Below, one piece after another: positions 15,263-20,372 of a DNA stretch of 42,931 nucleotides. The notes beneath the pieces are model-generated. The model saw only the letters and a list, made by a program, of their open reading frames with translations, was not told the DNA's origin and searched no databases. The number at the start of each line of letters is the position of its first letter. The stretch's first letter is position 1. The position numbers and the translations under genes were made by a program. Source of the DNA: Oscillospiraceae bacterium. GTDB taxonomy: Bacteria > Bacillota > Clostridia > Oscillospirales > Ruminococcaceae. The DNA lies in the NCBI GenBank assembly GCA_022791315.1, contig JAAVYW010000040.1:1-42931 (forward strand). Direction: 5' to 3'.

Positions 15263-15354
15263 AGCTATGCTATAATAGGCACAAAAATACGGACAGCGTG
15301 TTTTCTCGGCGCAGGATTGGCGTATCCGCGCCAAATGTCTATGTTATCATAGCC
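15263..15354 (-). repeat. MITE-like palindromic repeat, copy B (inverted)
   Basis: On the minus strand this reads GGCTATGATA (15354-15345), then TTTGGCG-N6-CGCCAA, CCTGCGCCG, AAAACACGC, a T5 tract, and the closing TATTATAGCATAGCT. Every block matches copy A at 13281-13380 in order, with an 8-base deletion after CCTGCGCCG. The two copies face each other 1.9 kb apart, around the tfoX-like and oxidoreductase genes. The plus-strand end contains TGCTATAATAGG, a possible outward or inward promoter. Confidence 0.75.
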
Positions 15355-15377
15355 TAAAAATCTGCTTTGCCGGTTTC

Positions 15378-15432
15378 CTGCCGTCATTCGACGGCAGTGC
15401 AGGGCGTTTGCCCTGCGGCTATGCTATAATCA
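15378..15432 (+). promoter_or_regulatory. twin hairpins plus extended -10 promoter before GH4 leader
   Basis: CTGCCGT/ACGGCAG (15378-15397) and GCAGGGC-GTTT-GCCCTGC (15399-15416) are followed at once by GGCTATGCTATAATCAGGCA (15417-15436). That last block matches the outer ~20 bp of the two repeats, as if a third, partial copy provides the TGCTATAAT promoter for the leader RNA and GH4 gene. No good -35 box is present, typical for extended -10 promoters. Confidence 0.5.
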
Positions 15433-15590
15433 GGCAGTGCCAAGCCGGCCCATCTCTATGGCCGACCCAGCCCCCGTGAGGAGGCAAGGGCCCAGGGGCC
15501 CACAGGGCCGGGGAAGATGGAGCGAGCGGTGCCATTGCGCCGCGCACCCCGAAGGGGGCGGAACCCCAAAAGGAAATTTAAGGCACTGCC
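15433..15590 (+). ncRNA. candidate structured leader RNA before GH4 gene
   Basis: The 180-base leader is G/C-rich and highly self-complementary. A perfect 9-bp closing helix joins GGCAGTGCC (15433-15441) to GGCACTGCC (15582-15590). Inside are GGCC-N9-GGCC, GGGCCC-AG-GGGCCC and CCCC-GAA-GGGG hairpins and a possible CCCATCT/AGATGG long-range pair. It starts at a predicted promoter and ends about 24 bases before the GH4 start codon. I do not recognise it as any known riboswitch. It could be a cis-regulatory RNA, an independent small RNA, or part of a repeat. Confidence 0.4.
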
Positions 15591-15614
15591 GCGAATCGAA
15601 GGGAAGGAACAGCT

Positions 15615-16937
15615 ATGGCAAAAATCACCTTTATGGGCGCGGGCAGCACGGTCTTTGCCCGCAACGTCATCGGCGACTGTATGTGCACGGAAACCCTGCG
15701 GGACTGGGAGTTTGCCCTCTATGACATCGACCCGGTGCGCCTCCAGGAGAGCGCGGCCATCCTGAGTAAGATGGCCCAGACCTTGGGCGTGGGCGCCAAA
15801 ATCACCACCTATCTGGGCGTGGAAAACCGCAAAGACGCCCTGCGCGGGGCAAATTTTGTCGTCAACGCCATCCAGGTGGGCCTCTATGACCCCTGCACCA
15901 TCATCGACTTCGAGGTACCCAAGAAATACGGCCTGCGCCAGACCATCGGCGATACCCTGGGCATCGGCGGCATTATGCGTGCCCTGCGCACCATCCCGGT
16001 CATGGAGGGCTTTGCACGGGATATGGAGGAGGTCTGCCCTGACGCCTGGTTCCTCAACTACACCAACCCCATGGCCATGCTCTCCGGCTATATGCAGCGC
16101 TATACCGGCGTCAAGACAGTGGGCCTGTGCCACAGTGTCCAAGTCTGTTCCGAGACCATCCTCAAGGAAATGGGCTTAGAGGATAAGCTGCCCGGCCGCC
16201 GGGAGCTCATTGCAGGCATCAACCATATGGGCTGGCTCCTCAAGCTGGAGGATAAGGACGGCAACGACCTCTATCCCCTCCTGCGCGCCAAGGCCGACGA
16301 GCTGATTGCCCAGCCCGATTTCAAGGACAAAGTGCGGGTGGACTACATCCGTCGTTTCGGCTACTACTGTACCGAGTCCAGCGAACACAACGCGGAATAC
16401 AACATGTTCTATATCAAATCCCGCTATCCGGAGCAAATCGACTCCTTCAACATCCCCCTGGATGAATATCCCCGCCGCTGCATCAACCAGATTGCCGGCT
16501 GGAAAGAGGAGTACGAGAGCCTCTCCAAAACCCAGAGCCTGACCCATACCCGCTCCAAGGAATATGCCTCCCATATCATGGAGTCCATTGTCACCAATAC
16601 CCCCTACGAAATCGGCGGCAATGTACTGAACACCGGCCACCTCATCACCAACCTGCCGGAGGACGCCTGTGTTGAGGTCCCCTGCCTGGTGAACGGCCAG
16701 GGTATCCACCCCTGCCATGTGGGCCGCCTGCCGGTGCAGTGCGCCGCCATGAACATGACCAACATCAACGTGCAGCTCCTCACTATCGAGGCCGCTGTCA
16801 CCCGCAAAAAGGAGCACATCTATCAGGCCGCCATGCTGGACCCCCATACCGGCAGCGAGCTGGATATCGACACCATTGTAAAAATGGTAGACGACCTGAT
16901 TGCCGCCCACGGCGATTGGCTGCCTAAATACAACTAA
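15615..16937 (+). CDS. melA: glycoside hydrolase family 4 (alpha-galactosidase/alpha-glucosidase type)
   Basis: A 440-residue GH4 enzyme. The family hydrolyses glycosides by an NAD+- and Mn2+-dependent oxidation-elimination mechanism. Visible are the Rossmann start ITFMGAGSTVFARN (residues 4-17), the YTNPMAMLSG segment (149-158) and the Mn2+ ligands Cys172 (LCHSVQ) and His204 (GINHMGW). The CHS motif and acidic GDTLGIGG loop resemble the MelA alpha-galactosidase and alpha-glucosidase subgroup rather than phospho-glycosidases, but exact sugar specificity cannot be fixed; the gene name is the nearest family name. ATG 15615 has AAGGGAAGGAA upstream. It is divergent from the Gfo/Idh/MocA gene and followed by a strong terminator. 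No PTS or ABC sugar transporter is adjacent. Confidence 0.88.
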   Translation: MAKITFMGAGSTVFARNVIGDCMCTETLRDWEFALYDIDPVRLQESAAILSKMAQTLGVGAKITTYLGVENRKDALRGANFVVNAIQVGLYDPCTIIDFEVPKKYGLRQTIGDTLGIGGIMRALRTIPVMEGFARDMEEVCPDAWFLNYTNPMAMLSGYMQRYTGVKTVGLCHSVQVCSETILKEMGLEDKLPGRRELIAGINHMGWLLKLEDKDGNDLYPLLRAKADELIAQPDFKDKVRVDYIRRFGYYCTESSEHNAEYNMFYIKSRYPEQIDSFNIPLDEYPRRCINQIAGWKEEYESLSKTQSLTHTRSKEYASHIMESIVTNTPYEIGGNVLNTGHLITNLPEDACVEVPCLVNGQGIHPCHVGRLPVQCAAMNMTNINVQLLTIEAAVTRKKEHIYQAAMLDPHTGSELDIDTIVKMVDDLIAAHGDWLPKYN

Positions 16938-16940
16938 AAA

Positions 16941-16973
16941 ACGGCCCCGGGATTCTGTTCCGGGGCCGTTTTT
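16941..16973 (+). terminator. intrinsic terminator after GH4 gene
   Basis: ACGGCCCCGG and CCGGGGCCGT form a ten-base stem with an ATTCTGTT-type loop and end in TTTTT. It starts three bases after the stop codon. Confidence 0.9.
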
Positions 16974-16978
16974 CCTGC

Positions 16979-17007
16979 TTGACAGGCGCTCAATTCATGG
17001 GTATAAT
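16979..17007 (+). promoter_or_regulatory. consensus promoter of the antisense RNA
   Basis: TTGACA (16979-16984), exactly 17 bases, TATAAT (17002-17007). Both boxes are perfect consensus, the strongest promoter in the window, yet no ORF follows: the transcript meets a terminator within about 90 bases. Confidence 0.88.
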
Positions 17008-17013
17008 AAGGAT

Positions 17014-17105
17014 GAAAAGGCACTGCGACAAGCGGTTCGCCTAGTTCAGGATTTTTACAAATTTCTTTCTAAAAACCGTCACTTGGCAGAGTGGCGGTTT
17101 TTGCG
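17014..17105 (+). ncRNA. short antisense RNA, candidate type I antitoxin
   Basis: The start point is predicted from the consensus promoter. The RNA contains no ORF with a ribosome site and ends at a stem AAAAACCG-CACT/AGTG-CGGTTTTT (17071-17101) followed by T-rich sequence. Its last ~30 bases are perfectly complementary to the 3' end of the convergent 28-codon ORF (17079-17165), and the terminator stem serves both directions. Strong constitutive promoter, ~90 nt size and 3' overlap are the usual layout of antisense RNAs that block type I toxin mRNAs. Confidence 0.6.
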
Positions 17106-17165
17106 TTTTGTACGTTGCAGTGTAATTGTGACCGTAAACGGCCCAACATGAAATGTAATGCGCAT
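17079..17165 (-). CDS. 28-residue basic peptide, candidate type I toxin-like ORF
   Basis: The peptide starts MRITFHVGPF, continues with alternating T/V/I residues (TVTITL) and ends in a basic tail QRTKRKNRHSAK. It looks like an amphipathic beta-hairpin with a cationic end, not a hydrophobic holin-like toxin. AGGAGGTGA is placed 8 bases before ATG 17165. That site is the 3' arm of a hairpin, CTCCTC-TGA-GAGGAG, so translation from the full-length RNA should be blocked unless the leader is processed. A TTGACG-18-TAGAAT promoter lies upstream. The 3' end overlaps a convergent antisense RNA. Coding is inferred from the ribosome site, promoter and layout; no family is recognised. Confidence 0.55.
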   Translation of the reverse strand: MRITFHVGPFTVTITLQRTKRKNRHSAK

Positions 17166-17173
17166 AAGCGTCA

Positions 17174-17189
17174 CCTCCTCTCAGAGGAG
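17174..17189 (-). promoter_or_regulatory. hairpin sequestering the ribosome binding site
   Basis: On the minus strand CTCCTC (17189-17184), TGA, GAGGAG (17180-17175): a perfect six-base stem that buries AGGAGG of the 28-codon ORF. Such occlusion is a common feature of type I toxin mRNAs. Confidence 0.65.
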
Positions 17190-17243
17190 ATTGACTAGCC
17201 GCCCACCGTTTTCCAGTGCCTTTTCGCCTTTATTTTACAAGAT

Positions 17244-17273
17244 ATTCTATCTTTTGCCAATTTCCATCGTCAA
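17244..17273 (-). promoter_or_regulatory. promoter for the 28-codon ORF
   Basis: On the minus strand TTGACG (17273-17268), 18 bases, TAGAAT (17249-17244). The predicted transcript has a ~70-base leader before the ORF. Confidence 0.65.
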
Positions 17274-17299
17274 AAACCTCAGATATTTCCCTCCCTGGC

Positions 17300-17337
17300 A
17301 AAACCCCACCCGCTGGATTCCCGGCGGGTGGGGTTTT
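17300..17337. terminator. bidirectional terminator after the FMN dehydrogenase
   Basis: AAAACCCCACCCGC (17300-17313) pairs with GCGGGTGGGGTTTT (17324-17337). Both sides end in a T4 run, so it can stop the minus-strand dehydrogenase transcript (stop codon 17339) and plus-strand read-through. Confidence 0.8.
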
Positions 17338-17338
17338 A

Positions 17339-18487
17339 TTATCTCTCCCAAATCACAGAGGGGTCAAATTCGGCCAGGCTTTTAACCCCGGTGCGGGCCA
17401 TCACCGAGGCCAGCTGGCCGGTCATGTCCTTCACGGCCCGCTTTACGCCGTCGGCGCCGTCCGCCACCAGCATAGCCATAATATGCCTGCCCACTGAGAC
17501 CGCAGTGGCCCCCAGCGCCAGGGCCTTGTATACGTCCATGCCGGTCTCAAAGCCGCAGTCCACGAAAATGGGGAACTCCTTTCCCAGCGCCTCCCGGATT
17601 TTAGGCAGCACCCGCAGCGGCGGCACTGCACAATCCATAATCCCGTGGTGGTGGGAGACCACGATGCCCCCTGCCCCCGCCTCGGCGCAGGCAAGGGCGT
17701 CCTGCACACTGAGCACCCCCTTCACCACAAAGGGCAGGGAGGTGGCCCGGATATAGCTTTCCAGCTGCTCCCTTGTCTTGGGACGCATATCCTCCCCCAG
17801 CACGTTGTCATAATTCCCCTGCCGCCCAAAGCAGTGGTCAATATCCATCCCCACTGCCAGAGCGCCACAGCGCTCGGCATGACGCAGCCGGCGGTAGATT
17901 TTCTCCTCTTCCGCATAGGGCTTCACAATCTTGATGGTCTTGGCCCCGGTGTCCACGATGCGGGAGAGCTCCTCCTCGTCCCCCATCCCGGCCCACATCA
18001 CGGCCCCCGCCGCCTTGGCCCCCCGCGCCATCTCCGCCATCCCGTCCGGGTACTGCTTGTCCAGGTGGGAGAGCGCCGCCATCATCACCGGCGTGGAAAA
18101 CGTCTCCCCGTACAAGTGCAGCTTCGTGTCCGGCAGCTCCGCCCCCACCAGCCGCATCTCCACCAGCAGGGAATCAAAATACGCCCGCGTAATCTCATTG
18201 GAATCCCGGTTTGCCTTCCGCGCATCCATCTTTTTCCCCTCCCCGTCCGCTTTTTCTTCCGGAACACTCAAGTGACGTGCAGGGTCGTCGCTGCGGCCCA
18301 CCAGGTAGTCCATGGAAATGTCAAAGTAATCCGCAAGGGCAATTAGCATGTCATAGGTGGGTCTACGCTTTCCCAATTCATACTGTTGAATTCCTTGTTC
18401 ACTAGTCCCCATGTTCATAGCAAGCTGTTTTTGCGTAAGATGCCTGGATTTTCTAATTTTTCGTAAATGCTCACCAAAAACAAACAT
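17339..18487 (-). CDS. XRE repressor fused to FMN-dependent alpha-hydroxy-acid dehydrogenase
   Basis: A 382-residue two-part protein. Residues 1-72 are an XRE helix-turn-helix domain ending YLVGRSDDPARH, nearly the same as the four stand-alone paralogues next door. Residues 73-86 are a linker, and 87-382 form an FMN-dependent alpha-hydroxy-acid oxidase/dehydrogenase barrel (Lys256 in VVKG, S-H-H-H-G at 278-282, FVDCGFETGMD ~308-318, VGRHIM ~332). The paralogues end CAT-TGA; here the sequence is CAC-TTG-A, so one extra C (near 18272) removes the stop. The enzyme also has its own likely start at ATG 18229 with GGGGAGGGG upstream (296 residues). So either a true fusion or two overlapping products. 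The catalytic NHGGR motif is altered to HHHGI, so the reaction is uncertain. Confidence 0.75.
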   Translation of the reverse strand: MFVFGEHLRKIRKSRHLTQKQLAMNMGTSEQGIQQYELGKRRPTYDMLIALADYFDISMDYLVGRSDDPARHLSVPEEKADGEGKKMDARKANRDSNEITRAYFDSLLVEMRLVGAELPDTKLHLYGETFSTPVMMAALSHLDKQYPDGMAEMARGAKAAGAVMWAGMGDEEELSRIVDTGAKTIKIVKPYAEEEKIYRRLRHAERCGALAVGMDIDHCFGRQGNYDNVLGEDMRPKTREQLESYIRATSLPFVVKGVLSVQDALACAEAGAGGIVVSHHHGIMDCAVPPLRVLPKIREALGKEFPIFVDCGFETGMDVYKALALGATAVSVGRHIMAMLVADGADGVKRAVKDMTGQLASVMARTGVKSLAEFDPSVIWER

Positions 18488-18511
18488 AATTACACCCCCT
18501 AAAAGATATTG

Positions 18512-18525
18512 ACAAGTTCACTTGT
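18512..18525. promoter_or_regulatory. palindromic operator before XRE-fusion gene
   Basis: ACAAGT-TC-ACTTGT, a perfect 6+2+6 palindrome, lies 25 bases before the XRE-fusion start codon and just downstream of a minus-strand TATAAT (18538-18533). XRE repressors of this size typically bind such sites to control themselves. Confidence 0.6.
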
Positions 18526-18745
18526 ATGTGTTATTATAAAGAAAAAATATCAACTGACTAGTTTTTGAGGGCAAAATATATCATGCCTCTCTTATAAATG
18601 GTCTTTACCGGAAGGAGTCCCCCGTCTCCGCAGAGACAATCAAGTGCAGCCTAACCTTCGTTTATTCCCACTCTTTATAAATGAAAGCAAATATTTACGA
18701 GACAAGCATGTAAAATCCTCTTCCTTTTGGATTACAACAAAAATA
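18526..18745. other. AT-rich spacer in the XRE array
   Basis: No ORF with a ribosome site. It includes a small GTCTCTGCGGAGAC hairpin (about 18624-18643) and several A/T tracts. It is markedly more AT-rich than the flanking housekeeping genes. Confidence 0.45.
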
Positions 18746-18964
18746 TCAATGCCGCGTTGGGTCATCGCTGCGCCCTACCAGATAATCTAAAGAAACGTCA
18801 AAATAATCCGCAAGGGCAATTAGCATATCATAAGCTGGCTTGCGCTCTCCTAATTCATACTGTTGAATCCCGCGCTCACTGGCCCCAATATTTATGGCAA
18901 GCTGTTTTTGTGTAAGATGTCTGGATTTCCTGATATTTCGTAAATGTTCACCAAAAATAAACAT
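18746..18964 (-). CDS. XRE family transcriptional regulator (array copy 2)
   Basis: A 72-residue single-domain Cro/CI-like repressor. The helix-turn-helix is LTQKQLAINIGASERGIQQYE (about 18-38), followed by the common dimer tail ADYFDVSLDYLVGRSDDPTRH. It is the closest relative of the XRE part of the fused gene: both start MF-FGEHLR-IRKSRHL. ATG 18964 has GGGGAGA nine bases upstream; the frame before it (46 codons) has no ribosome site and spans the promoter. A 12-bp inverted repeat at 19020-19047 and an imperfect palindrome at 18992-19008 are probable control sites. Likely target: its own and the neighbouring promoters. Confidence 0.82.
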   Translation of the reverse strand: MFIFGEHLRNIRKSRHLTQKQLAINIGASERGIQQYELGERKPAYDMLIALADYFDVSLDYLVGRSDDPTRH

Positions 18965-19019
18965 AATAATTCTCCCCAAAAAGTATTGACAACATCGTTC
19001 GAGCGTGTTAATATAATAG

Positions 19020-19047
19020 CATATTACGCGCAACCGCGCGTAATATG
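19020..19047. promoter_or_regulatory. 12-bp perfect inverted repeat
   Basis: CATATTACGCGC-AACC-GCGCGTAATATG lies 56 bases upstream of XRE copy 2. It could be an operator or, in RNA, the terminator-like end of the upstream XRE transcript, though no T-run follows on the minus strand. Confidence 0.6.
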
Positions 19048-19108
19048 AAGCCAATAGAACTTCATTGTGTTGTAAAACTTTGCATTCTATTGTGATAGTC
19101 AAATAATA

Positions 19109-19324
19109 TCAATGCCGCGTCGGGGCGTCGCTACGTCCCACCAGATAATCTAAAGACACATCAAAATAGTCCGCCAAAGCAATCAGTTGCCGGAAAGCAG
19201 GTTCTCTTGTCCCGTATTCATAACGCTGGTAGCCAATCGCAGACATCCCCACTGATTCATACACCTGTTTCTGGGTTAAATGGCGAGAAGTCCTCAATAA
19301 AATAAGGCGTTCCGAAAACGACAT
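19109..19324 (-). CDS. XRE family transcriptional regulator (array copy 3)
   Basis: A 71-residue XRE protein with helix-turn-helix LTQKQVYESVGMSAIGYQRYE and the shared C-terminal segment, ending RSDAPTRH rather than RSDDPTRH. It begins MSFSERL and is closest to copy 4 (MSFSTRL). ATG 19324 has GGAGG eight bases upstream. It lies 46 bases behind the small ribbon-helix-helix gene and is probably read in the same transcript as copies 4 and 5. Confidence 0.82.
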   Translation of the reverse strand: MSFSERLILLRTSRHLTQKQVYESVGMSAIGYQRYEYGTREPAFRQLIALADYFDVSLDYLVGRSDAPTRH

Positions 19325-19370
19325 GACGAGGCCTCCAATTTTCAATCATACAAAATAAATAGTATTATCT

Positions 19371-19541
19371 CTATTTTTTAGGAAGATTTATTATATATTG
19401 TTCTAGGATAAACTCAATCTCTTTCGCTGTTGACCGCTTATTTTTTCCCGCTTCCAGCTTAATCCTTTCTAGGAGTTCAGAATTGATTCGCACCGTAAAG
19501 CGCGTCTGGTCTTCTCGGGTAAACGGGTCATGGGCTTTCAT
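19371..19541 (-). CDS. ribbon-helix-helix (Arc-like) DNA-binding protein
   Basis: A 56-residue protein. The pattern T-R-F-T-V-R-I-N-S-E-L-L-E-R-I-K followed by A-K-E-I-E-F-I-L-E-Q-Y-I is a typical Arc/CopG ribbon-helix-helix: an amphipathic strand (TRFTVRI, ~13-19) and two helices. AGGAGGG lies seven bases before ATG 19541. It starts 18 bases after the stop of XRE copy 4, so the two are co-transcribed. Such proteins usually repress their own operon or act as antitoxins; no toxin gene is attached. A second such protein is encoded at 20147 on the other strand. Confidence 0.78.
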   Translation of the reverse strand: MKAHDPFTREDQTRFTVRINSELLERIKLEAGKNKRSTAKEIEFILEQYIINLPKK

Positions 19542-19559
19542 AGCAAACCCTCCTGTCTA

Positions 19560-19775
19560 TCAATGCCGCGTTGGGTCGTCGCTACGCCCCACCAGATAAT
19601 CTAAAGACACATCAAAGTAGTCCGCCAAAGCAATCAGTTGCCGGAAGGCAGGCTCTCTTGTCCCATATTCATAGCGCTGATAAGCCATTGGAGCCATTCC
19701 AGCAGACTCGGCAACCTCTTTTTGCGTAAGGTTTCGGGCATTCCGCAGTTCTTTCAAGCGTGTTGAAAAAGACAT
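19560..19775 (-). CDS. XRE family transcriptional regulator (array copy 4)
   Basis: A 71-residue XRE repressor. The helix-turn-helix is LTQKEVAESAGMAPMAYQRYE (about 17-37), followed by GTREPAFRQL and the shared tail ending RSDDPTRH. The last ~80 bases are almost identical to copies 2, 3 and 5, including silent positions, which points to recent duplication or gene conversion. Its start follows the stop of copy 5 by 18 bases, with AAGAAGG upstream. It is co-transcribed with the Arc-like gene just downstream. Confidence 0.82.
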   Translation of the reverse strand: MSFSTRLKELRNARNLTQKEVAESAGMAPMAYQRYEYGTREPAFRQLIALADYFDVSLDYLVGRSDDPTRH

Positions 19776-19793
19776 GGGTACACCTTCTTTCTC

Positions 19794-20009
19794 TCAATGC
19801 CGGGTAGGGTCATCGCTACGCCCCACCAAATAGTCCAGCGAAACGTCAAAGTAATCCGCAAGGGCGATAAGAACCGCCGCGCTTGGCACTACTTTCCCAT
19901 ATTCATAATCCTGATAATTCCGCTCCGAAATATTGGCGGCCAATGCCGCTTGTTTCTGCGTGATTTTTGCATACTTACGAAATCTCTTAAGTGCATCTGA
20001 TAATTTCAT
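19794..20009 (-). CDS. XRE family transcriptional regulator (array copy 5)
   Basis: A 71-residue XRE protein, the most diverged of the set at its N-terminus (MKLSDALKRFRKYAKITQKQ) but with the same ADYFDVSLDYLVGRSDDPTRH end. The helix-turn-helix is ITQKQAALAANISERNYQDYE. AAGGTG lies about seven bases before ATG 20009; the ORF is open further upstream into the divergent promoter and that part is not coding. It is the first gene of the minus-strand run and faces the Arc-like gene at 20147 across a shared control region with a perfect palindrome. Confidence 0.8.
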   Translation of the reverse strand: MKLSDALKRFRKYAKITQKQAALAANISERNYQDYEYGKVVPSAAVLIALADYFDVSLDYLVGRSDDPTRH

Positions 20010-20041
20010 AGAGCAACACCTTACAAATATTTGGCAACCTA

Positions 20042-20070
20042 TTGACACGACAAATATCACGTGATATAAT
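20042..20070 (+). promoter_or_regulatory. consensus promoter with embedded operator
   Basis: TTGACA (20042-20047), 17 bases, TATAAT (20065-20070), both perfect, driving the Arc-like gene. The spacer and -10 contain the 14-bp palindrome ATATCACGTGATAT (20054-20067), and ACGAG-N6-CTCGT (20082-20097) lies just past the start point. Both are well placed for repression by an XRE or ribbon-helix-helix protein. Confidence 0.82.
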
Positions 20071-20146
20071 TTAGTTGTTTCACGAGTTATTTCTCGTAAA
20101 AGCACAGGCACAACACCCTATAAAGAAAGCGAGGTTTCCTCTCACC

Positions 20147-20326
20147 ATGAAAAGTCTCTCCGTCCGCATCGACAACGAAACCCTGCACAAGCTGCATGTA
20201 GTGGCAGACTACGAGGGGCGCTCCGCTAACGGCCAGGTTCTATTCCTTGTCCGCAGCTGCATTGGCGCTTATGAAGAAAAGCACGGAAAAATAGTATATC
20301 GGATGGAATCCCGTCCCCGCCTTTAA
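20147..20326 (+). CDS. ribbon-helix-helix (Arc-like) protein
   Basis: A 59-residue protein. KSLSVRIDNETLHKLHVVAD followed by GRSANGQVLFLVRSC gives the strand-helix-helix pattern of Arc-type repressors. The strand residues SVRI would insert in the DNA major groove. ATG 20147 has GAGG about 12 bases upstream, a weak site; the open frame before it includes the promoter and cannot be coding. It is the only plus-strand gene of the array and is transcribed divergently from XRE copy 5. A terminator follows at 20334. Confidence 0.75.
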   Translation: MKSLSVRIDNETLHKLHVVADYEGRSANGQVLFLVRSCIGAYEEKHGKIVYRMESRPRL

Positions 20327-20333
20327 CAAGTCC

Positions 20334-20361
20334 AACCCGGCGCTTCCCAAAGCGCCGGGTT
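20334..20361. terminator. terminator between convergent Arc-like gene and argS
   Basis: AACCCGGCGCTT (20334-20345) and AAGCGCCGGGTT (20350-20361) form a 12-bp stem with a four-base loop. T residues follow on the plus strand; the minus-strand T-run is weak. Confidence 0.75.
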
Positions 20362-20372
20362 TCTCCTGTCTT

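Noticed and set aside
18509..18537. Plus-strand TTGACA-17-TATTAT in front of the XRE fusion gene (and a similar TTGACA at 18986)
   Set aside because: No plus-strand gene follows either one. The shared TGTCAATA on the minus strand is more likely conserved leader sequence of duplicated XRE genes.
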